Positions 13,163 through 25,394 of a stretch of DNA of 64,000 nt are shown piece by piece; position 1 is the stretch's first letter; each line of letters opens with the position of its first letter. The notes under the pieces are model-generated. The model did not search any database and was not told the origin of the DNA. It was given only the letters and a program-made list of their open reading frames with translations. Origin of the DNA: Acanthacorydalis orientalis (lineage: Eukaryota > Arthropoda > Insecta > Megaloptera > Corydalidae); assembly GCA_034766995.1 (NCBI GenBank), contig CM068313.1, positions 3,325,404 to 3,389,403 on the forward strand, in the 5' to 3' direction. Made by a program: the position numbers and the translations under genes.

Positions 13163-15301
13163 ATTAATCTATTTATGACTGATGTAAATATCTACGTGAT
13201 ATTTGACTGAATATATTTTCACTCATGTTCTCTTTTTGTTTTTAGATACAATCTCATGTTACGTCTGATAAAACGGTACAAATTCCACTACCACCCAACA
13301 CAAAACGACACAACAGTCGTCCCAGGCAACATAGTGACATTCACGTCATATCCTGGCTCTTTAACCAGCCAGGATGAATTCTACCTAGTGACATCCGATA
13401 GTGAATCCAACAACCACAACCTAATCGTCACCGGTTCGTCGATATCCGCGCCGAAAAAATATCTCCTGGACAGTCTCAACGCCGAAAACAATACTTTACT
13501 TGCGCCACGCTTGATGGCCGCGAATCGTCTGGCGACGAACGGCGAAAACTGGGCGAAAATAATCAACAGCAGGTCGAGCCACTCGGAGAATATGCAGTGG
13601 GCCATCACGGATTTAACGGGATTGGATAGCGAGAAGTGGGACGGCAGTGGACTGTTGTGGGTCGTCGAACAGTATTCTGGCAAATCGAACGCGTCGGATC
13701 AGTCAGCGATTTTGGCCCGTAATGGATATTGGACTAATATGGTTATTCCAGATTATCATGTAAGGATTTTTGTTTTATTTTCGTTCTGTACACTTTTAAA
13801 TCTGGTCGTTATTGCTTAGTTTCGATTAAAATTATTTATCATCGTCATCATAGAGTGCGCTGAGAATTAAACCGCCTTTGTTGCACTTACAGTCACTTTT
13901 TTAACATCGCTTCAATTGTAATTGTATTTTTAGTCTATTATTTATTGTAATATTGCCAAGGTTAACCTAACTTTACTTCTAAATTCTGAAACGTCTTTCA
14001 TTCAACTTTTTTGAATTAAAATACAGAACCTGTCATCTTTATTTTTTAAATAGCACCCGACATGAATTAAGGAAAAATATACCTTATACATGTTAACATT
14101 TGTGTTTAAATTCAATTAAGGTAGTTAAATTATTTTCTACGTTGGCTGCATGTAATTACATCAACTACTGAATAAACGAGAGTACGCTGTGTTGCAATTC
14201 TTGATAAAGATATAAACATTTGAATAATTGACTAGAGGAATAGCACAGTTGTCTATTTTCTTGAAAGCAACTATATTTAGGCGGTCACGAAGGTATTTTT
14301 GCAGCGCTGCACTAATTTGTTTAAGCGAGCGACCGCCCATAAATGTTTCTGCAATTCTATAGACGCGCGCAACAGCGCCTAAAACAATTGCTGACCAATA
14401 AGCGGGCGTGAATTTGGCAGCACTGCATAAAAACAGTATTGTTTTGTATGGATGCCCGTAGGAGAGCGTGATTTTGTTAGTTAATTGCAAGATTTGTACT
14501 ATAAAATCAAACTAACTTTTGACATGTATATATCCAGTATTTTCTTTTTATCATTAAAAAGTGAGACTTGTTTTTCGAATTCTAGATTCATTGGTATTAA
14601 TACAGATACATATGAATCATAGAAAATTCCGCTGCAAAAATATGCTCGTGGGCGCTTAGAGTCAGCCTCTAACAATGCTCTGCCGAATGAAAATCTCTTT
14701 GCCATTTGTAAAAGTGAAAGTAAAATTATAACTGTAACTGATGATAACGTTATTTTTCGACAGAGTATCGAAGATGTGATAAAAACGCCTTCAATCCATG
14801 ACAATCAAAATTTCAAATACTCCAATCAAAATATTCCATCCGAAGTAAATATCTTCGAGAAGCATCCTCGTAATTGTACAACACTAGACAATATTATTCA
14901 TTTGATGCACAACACGACTTCCTTATCGAACTCTGTCCGTGGCGATCTCTCATCGGAAAACCCGCAACTCTACGGTGTAATCGACACAAAAATTATCAAA
15001 GGTATTTGACATTTATTTATTTCGAATCTATTGATTCGTATATCAACGAACAGAATTCCACATCATTGTATTTTCAGGTATGAATCACGGGATCGACGAT
15101 TTCATAGCGATTTCAGGACCTCCATTCTCAAACCAAATGTCCGACGAAACATCGAACACTGCCCCGTCGAGTTTCACGCCCGACGCTCAACACAGTCTTC
15201 CTTTTCAATGGTCAACGAGTGCCTTCAATTTAATTAATCATTTAGGTCATCCAGATATATGGAATTTCAAAAACGTCCATCCGAAATGGATTTGGATATA
15301 A
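9365..15301 (+). CDS. PLBD2: Phospholipase B-like protein (PLBD2/lamina-ancestor type), 7 coding exons, 616 aa
   Basis: Exons: 9365-9570, 10787-10945, 11827-12073, 12140-12402, 13246-13759, 14764-15001, 15078-15301 (TAA). Every junction is GT-AG and keeps frame. The family consists of lysosomal or secreted Ntn-fold hydrolases that self-process and act on amide or ester bonds; Drosophila lama is a member. Family landmarks are WSVIEIETN, the FAAGFLEGSLT block, YIQLDGLATGW, VAHNSAGRYNLMLR, SYPGSLTSQDEFY, ANRLATNGENWA and the terminal FQWSTSAF with HLGHPDIWNF. Length is near that of human PLBD2 (589 aa). Residues about 46-66 form a hydrophobic signal anchor behind a 45-residue polar leader, instead of a cleavable N-terminal signal. 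Where PLBD2 has the nucleophile Cys (HCSA), this protein reads ASTA (Ser267). The usual STYNNQW block is replaced by SSHSENMQW. Activity is therefore uncertain, and it may be a diverged paralogue. The start ATG is the first in frame; M5 and M8 are alternatives. Confidence 0.88.
13092..13159. repeat. (TA)n microsatellite in intron 4 of the phospholipase B-like gene
   Basis: About 68 bases of uninterrupted TA dinucleotides, ending about 85 bases before the exon 5 acceptor at 13245. Length polymorphism is expected. Confidence 0.95.
14161..14760. other. Compositionally distinct insert in intron 5 of the phospholipase B-like gene
   Basis: This part of the intron is more G+C and CpG rich than its surroundings (for example GCGAGCGACCGCCC and AGACGCGCGCAACAGCGCC). 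The minus strand carries adjoining open frames of 109 and 101 codons (14161-14490 and 14499-14804), the second running into exon 6. I recognise no domain in either. A decayed transposon or an intronic regulatory element are both possible. Confidence 0.3.
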
Positions 15302-15442
15302 ATGTTTTAATTTTAAGAAATATATTCTTTTATACTTTTTGGAACGTAGTTTAATATTTTTTATATATGAAAGAAATTTGTATGTATTTTATATAAAATT
15401 GTTTTGTAATGTTGTCATGTTTAAAGTCTTCCGTCCAACGTA

Positions 15443-15448
15443 AATAAA
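15443..15448 (+). terminator. Polyadenylation signal of the phospholipase B-like gene
   Basis: AATAAA lies 142 bases after the TAA stop. No earlier canonical signal is visible after the stop. Confidence 0.6.
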
Positions 15449-16159
15449 GGAAATTTGATGTAAAATGGAAATGTGTTTTTATATTTTTATAGAGTGATTA
15501 ACATCCCGAATATTATAACAATTCTCTTTATTAATCTTTATTCTCTTTATTAAACTTTCTTAATTAATTTATTAATATCTACAATAAGTTAATTCTTACT
15601 GTTTAATTACATTTAATACAATGAGTATTTTAACAAGTTAGATAGCAACCATTTTTAGAATGAGCGAGAGAATCGCCAAATTCTACTCTGTAACGGAGAT
15701 AGTGGTACCATCTCTGTGCAAAAATTTAAACTATCTGCGAAATTCTGAGTCAACTGTGGCAACATGAAAAAAGTTTAAAAATTTTCATTTAAACGGTATC
15801 ATTGTGATTGTTGAAAAATAAAATAAATTTTTAACAACTGTTAATATAGTGATGGAAGTGCAGATTTTGAAAATTAATTTCAAAACGACTAATATAAATA
15901 CAATATAATATCACAATAACAAATTCGACGATAAACAGGTGAAAATATAAAATAAAGTGTGCTTGGAAAGTGATTCTTATGATAAAGTAAACATTGATAA
16001 AACAAGTAAAAGTTGAGATTTGGAACTCAAAGAACATGTATTAAGTACATTTGAGTAAAATTTGAATTTTTCGTTTTATTATTTCAATTGTATTTATTTT
16101 ATATTGATTATTACATGAACAAAAAATAATATCAAAAATGATCTATTGAACATTTTATT

Positions 16160-16390
16160 CCAGAAAAAAGTGTTATGCTTTGTGGAGTAAACAAATAATC
16201 CATTTATGAAAGTGATTTTAACTACAATGTTAGAACTGTATTGTAACAATTTTGTTTTTCCAGCCGTGCAGAAAGGCTTTGATTTCAATATGATATACTC
16301 AAATGTTGTTCTTTTGATTTCATCTTTAGTACAGATTTTTTCAAGGCGCAGATATAAATGATAATCGATCAGGGTTATATGCAAAAAAAA
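16160..16390 (+). repeat. Family A right end plus shared downstream block
   Basis: TTTGTGGAGTAAACAAATAA, then ATTTATGAAAGTGATTTT and TTAGAACTGTATTGTAACAA, give the right arm. The next about 120 bases (GAAAGGCTTTGATTTCAATA onward, to GATAATCGATCAGGGTT) are similar to 8535-8665, after the right arm of the 7150 copy. The repeated unit therefore extends beyond the usual end, or both copies landed in the same second repeat. Confidence 0.55.
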
Positions 16391-17654
16391 TCCAATTCAT
16401 CCTCTTATATTATTTTATAAGCGACGAGTATATAATATTAATACAATTTTAGTCTAAATATCGAAATAAATTCATAAAAAGAATGGTTGAACTATTTCTA
16501 CTTGAAGGATTTGTGTAATCAATATGGGAACATAAGAAACAATTAATTACCTTGACTTATCTCTCATATTAGAAATTATATCTTAACAAATTATCTAATT
16601 TATATTACAAACGATACAAAAAAGATCATTGATGAAACTATTAAGTTCTTAATCGGATTAATTCTTTTTTATATCTATCAGTGTCTGCTATAATAATCGA
16701 CACATTCTTTATGACAGAAAAAAACAATCACAACAAACATTTCAGCGACAAATTTGAATTAAGCACTGTAACCACGTTTTAAAATATACAAAACATTGTA
16801 TATATTTAATATAATAATATTAATCATTTACATTTAAATATTCTAAAATATTCAGACTTATTTAGTAATGTTCTATTTCTATTTAAATGAATATTTAATA
16901 AAATTAAATCATATTTTTAAAGAATATTCAGAAGAAAAAACAAACAAAAACGAAACTGTTTTCGAAACTGATTGTTCATTTTTAGATTTAAAATTAATCT
17001 AAACAAAGAAAGAAAACTTTAATGAAACATTTAATCAAACACATTAATTATAATTTTAACAGGTAATTTATTCACAGTTTATAAACAAGTAATTTGTGAA
17101 GTTTGTACAACAATGCGTTCTGAATTGTGTCATCCGAATTTAACCTAAAAGTTTTAATTACTGGGTAATTGAAAATTCATGTGTTGTCAAAAATAGAGTG
17201 GTTGTATTCTAGATTCTTCTGGGTGACGTGTTTGACACCACTGCATATAAGGAACAACTAAAAATAATTAATAATGATTTACTGAACATTTATAATCAAA
17301 AAAATGTGGTTTCTGGGGTGAAAAAATTATTTGTGAAAATGAATATGGAATTGAAACTTACTTGAAACAACTTAAAATTACGTTTAGATTTCGCAAATAA
17401 CTTCAAGTTATTCTAAACGGATTCTTATCAAGCAACTTGACAAGAATAATTCCCGCTATGGTTTTATGTGCAATGCAAGTGCTAGTGATTCTGATTGTTC
17501 TTGTAGGAGGATCACAATTGAACTGCGAATAACAAACGAAAATCGGAAATAAACATTGCCATAACTACCATATATGAAATAAATTTCAATTAGAAACATG
17601 ATATCCATGTATTAAGGAACCTTACAAATTATATTCGAGTCTTTCGCCAAATGA

Positions 17655-17905
17655 ATTATTTTTTCATACCACAAACTACAAAAAATGTTTCTAATATAGA
17701 AATGTTTAATAATAAATCATTATTGATCATTTTCGATTGTTGTTTATTTATATTTTGATGACGATACCATCATCTTCAGAACACAGTACAGAAAAATCAG
17801 AAAATCGAATAGATTTCTTGCATTCTACAGATTTTCTGCAGCAATTAATAAATTATTGGATATTTTTTACCGAGCCTTTTTTACGATATTCTGGATGAAC
17901 GAAGA
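17655..17905. repeat. Family A foldback repeat, left arm and degraded centre
   Basis: Blocks in order: TTTTTTCATACCACAAACTA, AATAAATCATTATTGATCA, TTTTCGATTGTTG, ACGATACCATCATCTTCAGA and CAGTACAGAAAAATCAGA, followed by a shortened right arm (ATTAATAAATTATTGGATAT). A detached right-end fragment lies at 17290-17345 (TTTCTGGGGTGAAAAAA, ATTTGTGAAAATG). Confidence 0.65.
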
Positions 17906-18101
17906 ATGTATTTGTGAATTTAGATACAATGTGAATTTACACATAGTCTCAGAAATGTATTATATCTGAGTTCTGAAATTTAGAGGCAAGAAGTTATAAT
18001 CTAAAATGTAGACTAATTTTATAAACAGGATAGGTTGAAAAGCATATCTAGTAATTCTTAGATAATTTAAATAATTCTACAAATGTGTTCTAAATATATA
18101 A

Positions 18102-18104
<3 letters not shown>

Positions 18105-18158
<54 letters not shown>
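18105..18158. repeat. (TA)n microsatellite
   Basis: Continuous alternating AT. A second array of similar length lies at 18643-18699, and another at 19611-19648. Confidence 0.95.
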
Positions 18159-18161
<3 letters not shown>

Positions 18162-18639
18162 AATATTACACAATATTGAAATATTTTGCGACAAAATGTG
18201 ATTCACAGAAATATTTTATCTTGCATTCGACGCAGATAAAAAAAAAATTAAACACAATGACAATTAAAAAATTATCTCGAAGATTTAAATCACAATACCT
18301 TTAGCATAAAAAAAAACACATTAATGTTATATAAACAACAATAAAAACGTTAATCATATGTTTATAATACGCGACAGGTGACGATCAATAAATGACCATT
18401 GTTTTGTACACTAACAAATTAAAACAAAAACTTATTGACTGGCAATGTTGTGTACACTCGAAATAGACTTCGTAAATAAAATTAAATAATAGTATGTTTG
18501 ATATATTATTAACATAGTTGGATTCCTATTCAATGTTTCATTCTGTGAAAGAAGTATAAACTATTTAAAACTTATTAAAAAATATTTAGTTCAAAATACA
18601 AATATAATAAAATGTTGTTTCACGTGTGACATGACCCTG

Positions 18640-18702
<63 letters not shown>

Positions 18703-19608
18703 AAAATGTGACTTACGACTATTTAATTTTGTTATAAAAATAAATCGTCCTTGTTGTAAAAATAAAATAAGTATTTAATAATTAACATAGAGCCTCATGA
18801 CGGACGTCGGCGTACGCCATTACATCTGTCATGGAGAAACATTGCTATGGTTTCTTTTGTTTCCATAATCTGTTATTTTATTTTATAAGCTGAATTGTCA
18901 ATTGTTTTGCAGTTATAAATATTAATAGTTGAAAACCATAAACTTTTAATTCAAAATAATGTTATATTATTCGATAATTAAAACATGCACTTCGCTCATT
19001 ATACATAATCTGATTTTAGTATTAACCCATTAAAAGCCGCTATTCAAAATCGTACGGATTTTCGAAAACGCTTGACACGATTTCTGTCCTAGGTCGCTTC
19101 TGGTTCATTTGGCGTTAGAAGAAAAAAAAAATAAAAAATTTTGTTTTCCACAGTGGGATGTTTTGTATACGCGACAGTGGCGACTAAAGTTAGCATTATC
19201 AAAAAAAATATTTCAAAAGTGAATAAAAACTAGCCTGTTTTAAATTTTAAATTCATTTATTTTATTGAAATCCGAATCAAATTCCGTGATGGTTGCTAAA
19301 ACTTCAGGTTGAGAAAAACGTTGCACTTTTTACATATATATATACATATATATATAGTCTGGCTCTTCCAAAGTCTACATCTATTCCTCTTTTTTCTCAC
19401 TTTCGCAAAAATCGAAAAAATTAATAATGTAGTTCTATTGCTATTTAATTGATGCTTACTGTTAAAAATTTTAAAAAAAATTTAGTAGAGAAAAAAATTT
19501 TCAAAATTAATGTTGGATATACTCAACAGCAGCGATGCTTAATGAGATAAATATATTGTTACAAGCTTTTAATCAGCTGAGTATGCCCCTCCTGTAAAAG
19601 TATATAAT

Positions 19609-19651
<43 letters not shown>

Positions 19652-20004
19652 ATATTTGAGGTGTCTCTAAGAAAATTATCTTAATTATATCTTAAATAAT
19701 TTATTGATTAATTGGAGGAACCGGGGATGGTGTAAACGTTTAGTGTTATTTCAAAGGAGATTTGAAGGATAACGGTTGAAAATGTTTATCTTATGTTAGA
19801 CAAGATTTATTTAAAAAGGATTTTAAACAGGTTTTTACAGCCGTTTAATAAAATGTTATACATAGTTTTCTTTCGGGCTTTGATAAATGACATTTCTTCT
19901 ATTTTCATGTAATTATTCTACTGTTTTGATTCAGTAGTTTCAGAAAATTCATGTTTTTTTCTTCTTTTTTAATTTACTCAGATATTAAGATAATTTATTG
20001 TACT

Positions 20005-20195
20005 GCCGGTCTTCGTTCATTTGGATTAACTAAATGTCTGTACCAGTCCATAGTCTACTACAAGTTTCGTGCCGAAACTAGAAAAGCAGGTGTCGAAGAG
20101 TCTTCAAAATTTATCTGAGGACGGCACTCGTGCCGAAACTAATAGTGGATAGCAGACACTTAGATGATCCGAAAAGACGAATACTGACAGGATGA
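20005..20195. repeat. Foldback element with CTGAGGA hairpin motif
   Basis: Imperfect inverted arms: about 20010-20065 (CTTCGTTCATTTGGATTAAC, AAATGTCTG, AGTCTACTACAAGTTTC) pair with about 20130-20190 (GAAACTAATAGTGGATAGCA, GACACTTAGATGATCCGAAA). The centre holds two copies of GTGCCGAAACTA and the hairpin CGGCAC-TC-GTGCCG directly after CTGAGGA. Architecture resembles family A, but the sequence differs. Confidence 0.5.
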
Positions 20196-20394
20196 CGTAT
20201 GAAAAATTATAAAGATCATTCTCATTGTTTTTTTTTCGATTTTATGGCCTTGATGTATTTTATTAATTTATTCCAGCTGGTAATATAGTAAATAATGATT
20301 ATTTTCGTGGTTTTATGCTGTCCCCGCAATAAAATTAGATAAAACAGGCAAAAATACAAAATGGAGTATTTAAAATGATTTTCAGAAATTATTA

Positions 20395-20600
20395 TTGATC
20401 GTTTCTGATTGTAATTGAGGAATATAGCATTGTAATCGAAATGCGCATGAGCAATAATAAAAAATTATCAATGATCGTTTGTTGAACACTTTTAAGCAAA
20501 AAAATGTGTTGTGGTTTGTTTGTAGGGCGAAAAAATAATTCATTTGTGAAAGTAAATTTTACCACAGTGACAGAACTGTGTTGTGATTTAAATTAGTTGT
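20395..20600 (+). repeat. Family A foldback repeat, mainly right arm
   Basis: ATCGAAATGCGCATGAGCAA, AATTATCAATGATCG, TTGTTGAACACTTTTAAGCA, GTGGTTTGTTTGTAGGGCG, AATTCATTTGTGAAAGTAAA and CAGTGACAGAACTGTGTTGT are the right-arm blocks in order. The preceding 40 bases keep a trace of the left arm. Confidence 0.65.
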
Positions 20601-21041
20601 AATTTTCCTATTTTTTTTTTAATAAATTCTTTTTTAACTAAAAAGTCTAGCTTCTTTCCTTATAAACCTTCCTTATATTTGTCATCATTTCATTGTAAAC
20701 ATATGAATTTCAAATAGTAATATTTATTAAGTTCAATGTATAGGCACAAATATGTAAAAAATCTGTACACAGTTCAGTGGTGAAAATGAAAACTAATTTC
20801 AGAAATATTCAATCCTGATTCGCAAATTTGACGACGTGAATGAAAATAAACAGACAACAAACATACTATTAGGTCTCATGTTTCGAAAAAGTAATTTCAA
20901 ATGTGAAAAATCAACAAGTAAAATCGTTGTTTGTCGTGACCTGTCTACAGTAGCGCACAAAAATTTTTTCTACTAGTGTCACCAGTGCATTACCATTCAA
21001 TGAACATTTGTTTCATTCTATTTCTCTCTCTATCTTAATTT

Positions 21042-21050
<9 letters not shown>

Positions 21051-21108
<58 letters not shown>
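21051..21108. repeat. (TA)n microsatellite
   Basis: Uninterrupted TA array preceded by a short CATA run. Confidence 0.95.
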
Positions 21109-21112
<4 letters not shown>

Positions 21113-21149
21113 GAATATATATCATGATTGTGTTTAAATAGTTAAGTAT

Positions 21150-21490
21150 GTGTTTTAATAAGTTCTTACTCTGAACTTATTTTTATCGAACAACATAGAA
21201 AAAATCATATAAATACTGTTAAGGTTAGAAAAAATCATATGAATACTGTTAAGTTTGGGTGATTTGTTTATTCGATAGCGATTATCATAGATAAAGACTC
21301 TCGAGTTAGACAAAGATGCTTGCGTTACTCTAACAAAAAGCTAGAGTAAGTTCAGAGTAACAAATTCCCTATTATGAATTTACTCTAAACTGTTCGACGA
21401 AAATCCCGAGTCAGTTCACAATACATATCGAACAGAAAAGTGTAAAATTTCTTACATCGAGTAAGTTCAGTGTACTATCGAACAAAAACC
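21150..21490. repeat. Cluster of short direct and inverted repeats
   Basis: TATCGAACA occurs at about 21185, 21427 and 21476. AGTAAGTTCAG-type words occur near 21346, 21412 (variant) and 21461, and inverted near 21160-21178. In addition AGAAAAAATCATAT with ATACTGTTAAG is tandemly duplicated with a period of about 30 bases at 21198-21256. No gene or known element explains the pattern; a small rearranged foldback element is the simplest guess. Confidence 0.45.
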
Positions 21491-22666
21491 TACTACTTCA
21501 ATGATTTTGTAAAATTATATTTCCAACACTACTACAATTTACATAAAAAAGTATCCGCCATATTAAACAAAATATTAACTGTAGTGTCACATTAATAAAC
21601 TTAATTTTAACGATCCTTTCACCTCTAGTTTATTAACTAACTAGTTTATTAAATATAATTGATTAATTTATATACTATAAAATAAGATTTCATATATTCA
21701 GTACAATTACATAGAATTTAATGTTTCACAAAACAAAAATATTAAAAGACAATATTTATTATAATTGTTATAATGCGTTTGCTTACTTGGTATTATTGTT
21801 ATATTGTTTAAATTATAATTCTATATTCTATACATAATACTATAATAATTTTATTTTATAAACAATTAAGATTGAATAACATTCAGTTTCAATAATAAAA
21901 TACTTCAAACATAAAGTACATTTCACTGTATGTTTATTATATACTACGTGACGTTCACGCATGCTTTTATTTAATTCATAGCACACTTGTTTTTTAACGA
22001 ATATAATTTGGCATTGAATCAACATTCATAGTTCAATTAATAATTAAATATAAATATTTTTTTTATATCTAATAATTTATTACTGGATATTTTGATACAC
22101 AAATTCAAGGCATCGAAATATTTTTTACACTTAATGTATATATATATACATATGGAGACAATATGAAATATTTCCTTACGTAATAAGAAAACATTTTCAC
22201 ACACGTGCGGGCTACGCCACTGAACAAACGTTTGTAGCGTCGTATATTTACCCCAATACCCCAGTTTAATACCCCAACGAACAACGGCGTACGGACTGCA
22301 GTCAACATTGTATATCTAACAGTGAGGCGTGTACTATCTGCAGTGGTGTCTTCCAACAGAGGAACAAATATTGTATTGTAACACTTATGAAGGGTTTATT
22401 GTCGAGACTACATTCTGTGAACAGAATCCGTATAATTTTCAGTGTATTTTTTTTTTAATAGTGCAAGCTAATTTCAGAGGTGAGTGAATTATATTCGTTA
22501 CATTTATGTAAGTTTGTTTTTTTATTTCTTTTGTATAGGTTTTATTAATATATTACATTGTTGTGATTTTAATAAATTTTGTTATTGTCGGCGTAACGCA
22601 CTTTTGTTTATTTTTCAGATTTTTGGGTAAACAATTTAAAATTTAATTGTTAGCTGTCTATATCTG

Positions 22667-22721
<55 letters not shown>

Positions 22722-22722
22722 G

Positions 22723-22772
<50 letters not shown>
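22667..22772. repeat. Compound (TATC)n-(TA)n microsatellite
   Basis: About 13 TATC units (22667-22720) run through a TGTA transition into a TA array ending near 22772. A longer TA array of about 69 bases follows at 22942-23010. Confidence 0.95.
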
Positions 22773-22774
<2 letters not shown>

Positions 22775-22938
22775 TATAAGAGATGTACAATATCTAATTC
22801 AAACCAATCAATTGAGTAACATGATAAAATATGACATAATTTTATGAAATATTTATAAAAAGAATACTTTCATTTCTTTGAAATCTGTGTTCCCTTTAAG
22901 GTTAATTATATATAATTTACTTATAAAATATTATATAC

Positions 22939-23018
<80 letters not shown>

Positions 23019-23398
23019 GTATACATATTGTTTAATTCTATCTAAAAAATGAAAACTGTTTTAAAACTGTGTGTGTACAAAAAGATCAAGCACGCGAGCG
23101 TAGATGATAATTATTCATTAAAACTTTTTGAATTTTTGGCGCGAAAGTAGGCTACGCTTTATGACTTTCGACCCATAACGAGTGTCAAGGTTAGAAGCGT
23201 GTCAGTTGTTTATTATTTTTATTAAGTTCTATGTTAATTTTTCTTTTGAAAAATTAATTATTAATTTAAACATGTGTATTGGAAAAATTGTCAGTTAGGT
23301 TTTATAAAATAAATAATTTTTGATTTTAAAAGACAGAAAAGAAAATATTAAAACCTGTTAAATAAAATTCAGTGTATAAAAATGTTTTTCTATTAGAA

Positions 23399-23440
<42 letters not shown>

Positions 23441-23559
23441 ACTATTTTTAAAAACGATTAATTTCAGTCTTTTATTTTCATTCCTATATTTTTTAAATCG
23501 AATTATTCGAACACTTGTTATAAGATCGTTGTAAACCACTTGATAAAATTGCATTTCCT

Positions 23560-23770
23560 TGTCACAATACAGTTCTGGCATTACGGCCAAATTGAATTTC
23601 ACAAATAATTTTGTTTTTCGTCTCATACAAAGTTTTTCTAATTAAATTTTTTCACCTAATTATGATTAAACTATTTTTGAGCATTGTTTATTCTCATTTC
23701 GATGGCCTACATCTTAAGAGAGTCAAGTTTCTATACTTCGACGCTTTGGAGATGACGACTGGAAAAAATA
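23560..23770. repeat. Family A foldback repeat, left arm
   Basis: Blocks CACAATACAGTTCTGGCATT, CAAATTGAATTTCACAAAT, ATTTTTGAGCATTGTTTATT and TCTCATTTCGATGGCC in order, ending near a CTTTGGAGATGACGACTGG remnant. Only the left arm is clear. A (TA)n array lies just upstream (23402-23437). Confidence 0.6.
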
Positions 23771-23856
23771 TATATATATATATGTATAAATAATTCTTTG
23801 GTTTGTGCTGTATAAAAAATTAATGGAAATGGATTTTTTTCTTTTTCAATTTTATA

Positions 23857-23860
<4 letters not shown>

Positions 23861-23932
<72 letters not shown>

Positions 23933-23960
23933 AACACACCCACACACGTATATATATATA
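23861..23960. repeat. Interrupted (TA)n/(CA)n microsatellite
   Basis: Two TA arrays separated by a single C, followed by CACAAACACACCCACACACG and another short TA run. Confidence 0.95.
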
Positions 23961-24619
23961 TATACATATGAACATATCATGTCGGTTTATATATCAATTA
24001 ATATATAAAATAGTACAAAAACATATATATTTTGTGTATATAAAATTACGAACATGTATAGTACACACAACATTTCCTACCTCCAGGCGAAAAATAGGAA
24101 GCACAGCACTCTAAATATAAACATTAATCATTTGTTTTCGATACAAATAAAACATTGTTTGTTTATGGAAGAAAAAAGCATCGCGTTTATTTCATCTCTC
24201 ATTTATGTTCAATTATTATTTGAGCGTCGTGGATTTTAATGAACCTACATATGTCTAGTTTTGTAAAAAAAAAAAACGAAACACCGCGCATCCGATGTTT
24301 ACCGAAATTAAACGTGTGTGAGTTTTTATAATTATTTATATTATGGACTAATACGTTTATAAACAATGCTCGGAGTGTTTCGATATAAATCATTTATCTT
24401 CATTGTATGTTCCATTTTATTCTATAATTAATTAAATCGTAGGATTTATTTGTCACAACTAACGATGATATACTAAATATAGGTGGATTTCGTACACGAC
24501 GAAAACGATGTAGGAGTTGAAACGAATTTTAATTATCGGATAGTTTTCAACAAGTTAGAGATTAAAAATCTAATATCGTGTGTTATTAAAAAATATTATT
24601 CTATTTAAATCATTTTATG

Positions 24620-24790
24620 ACACTGGCTAAGTTCACTTTCACAAAAATTTTACCTCAAAAAAACTTGATCAAAAATATTAAATAAATCGTTATTGATCTT
24701 TTTTCAATGTTCAAGCGCATTTCGATGGTGATATTATCATATTTAGAGCGTCAATCAAAATAAAAAGTGATTCTTCTATACTTTGGCGAT
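24620..24790. repeat. Family A foldback repeat, left arm
   Basis: GGCTAAGTTCACTTTCACAA, TTGATCAAAAATATTAAATA, ATCGTTATTGATC and GCGCATTTCGATGGTGATAT are left-arm blocks in order. The right arm is missing. Confidence 0.6.
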
Positions 24791-25394
24791 CTGAACATAA
24801 TAAATCTAAGGTACTGACTAATCCACGTTTATTTTATGCGGGAAGATGCATATTTATTTACTTATTCAAACTAATTACTTATCGTTTATAAAAAAAAAGA
24901 TCACCGTTACAATTTTTATCTGAGGTTGATGAAGATGAACGAATACAAGAGGATGATGGCAACAAACAAAAATGATCAAGTGAAATTTAATTTATTAAAA
25001 TGAAGTATTCTATCAACAGTTACATGTTACACAGTGGAACATTTTTGTAACGTTAGATATCTCGACATTTTATGATTAAATGTATAAAAACGTGTTACTT
25101 ATAAATTACAATGATATTTATTATTATCACACTCGATTCATTACTGACATATTTTTAAAAGGAATAATATCCACGAAAAAATTTAAAAAACAAGAACAAT
25201 TTTAAAAAACATGAACCACCACCACTAATATATCATATTTGAAGATGAATAATGGTATTATGATTAAAACGAGTACAAAGATCTACAATTTATTAAATAC
25301 TTAGAAATTTTGTACATTTATTTTATATATATATATATATAAAATGAAAGTATAAACTTTTGTAAAATGACATATTTTATAACATGAATTTAGT

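Noticed and set aside
13381..13683. 100-codon minus-strand ORF
   Set aside because: Antisense shadow of exon 5 of the phospholipase B-like gene.
15661..15770. GGAGATAGTGGTACCATCTC near-palindrome and similarity to 32690-32730
   Set aside because: Short, single stem; similarity to the second locus limited to AT-rich words around CTCTGCAAAAATTTAAA.
22105..22356. 83-codon minus-strand ORF over a CpG-richer patch with TACCCCAATACCCC-type words
   Set aside because: No protein similarity recognised; the patch looks like repeat debris, including a reversed CAGTGGCG end, rather than a gene.
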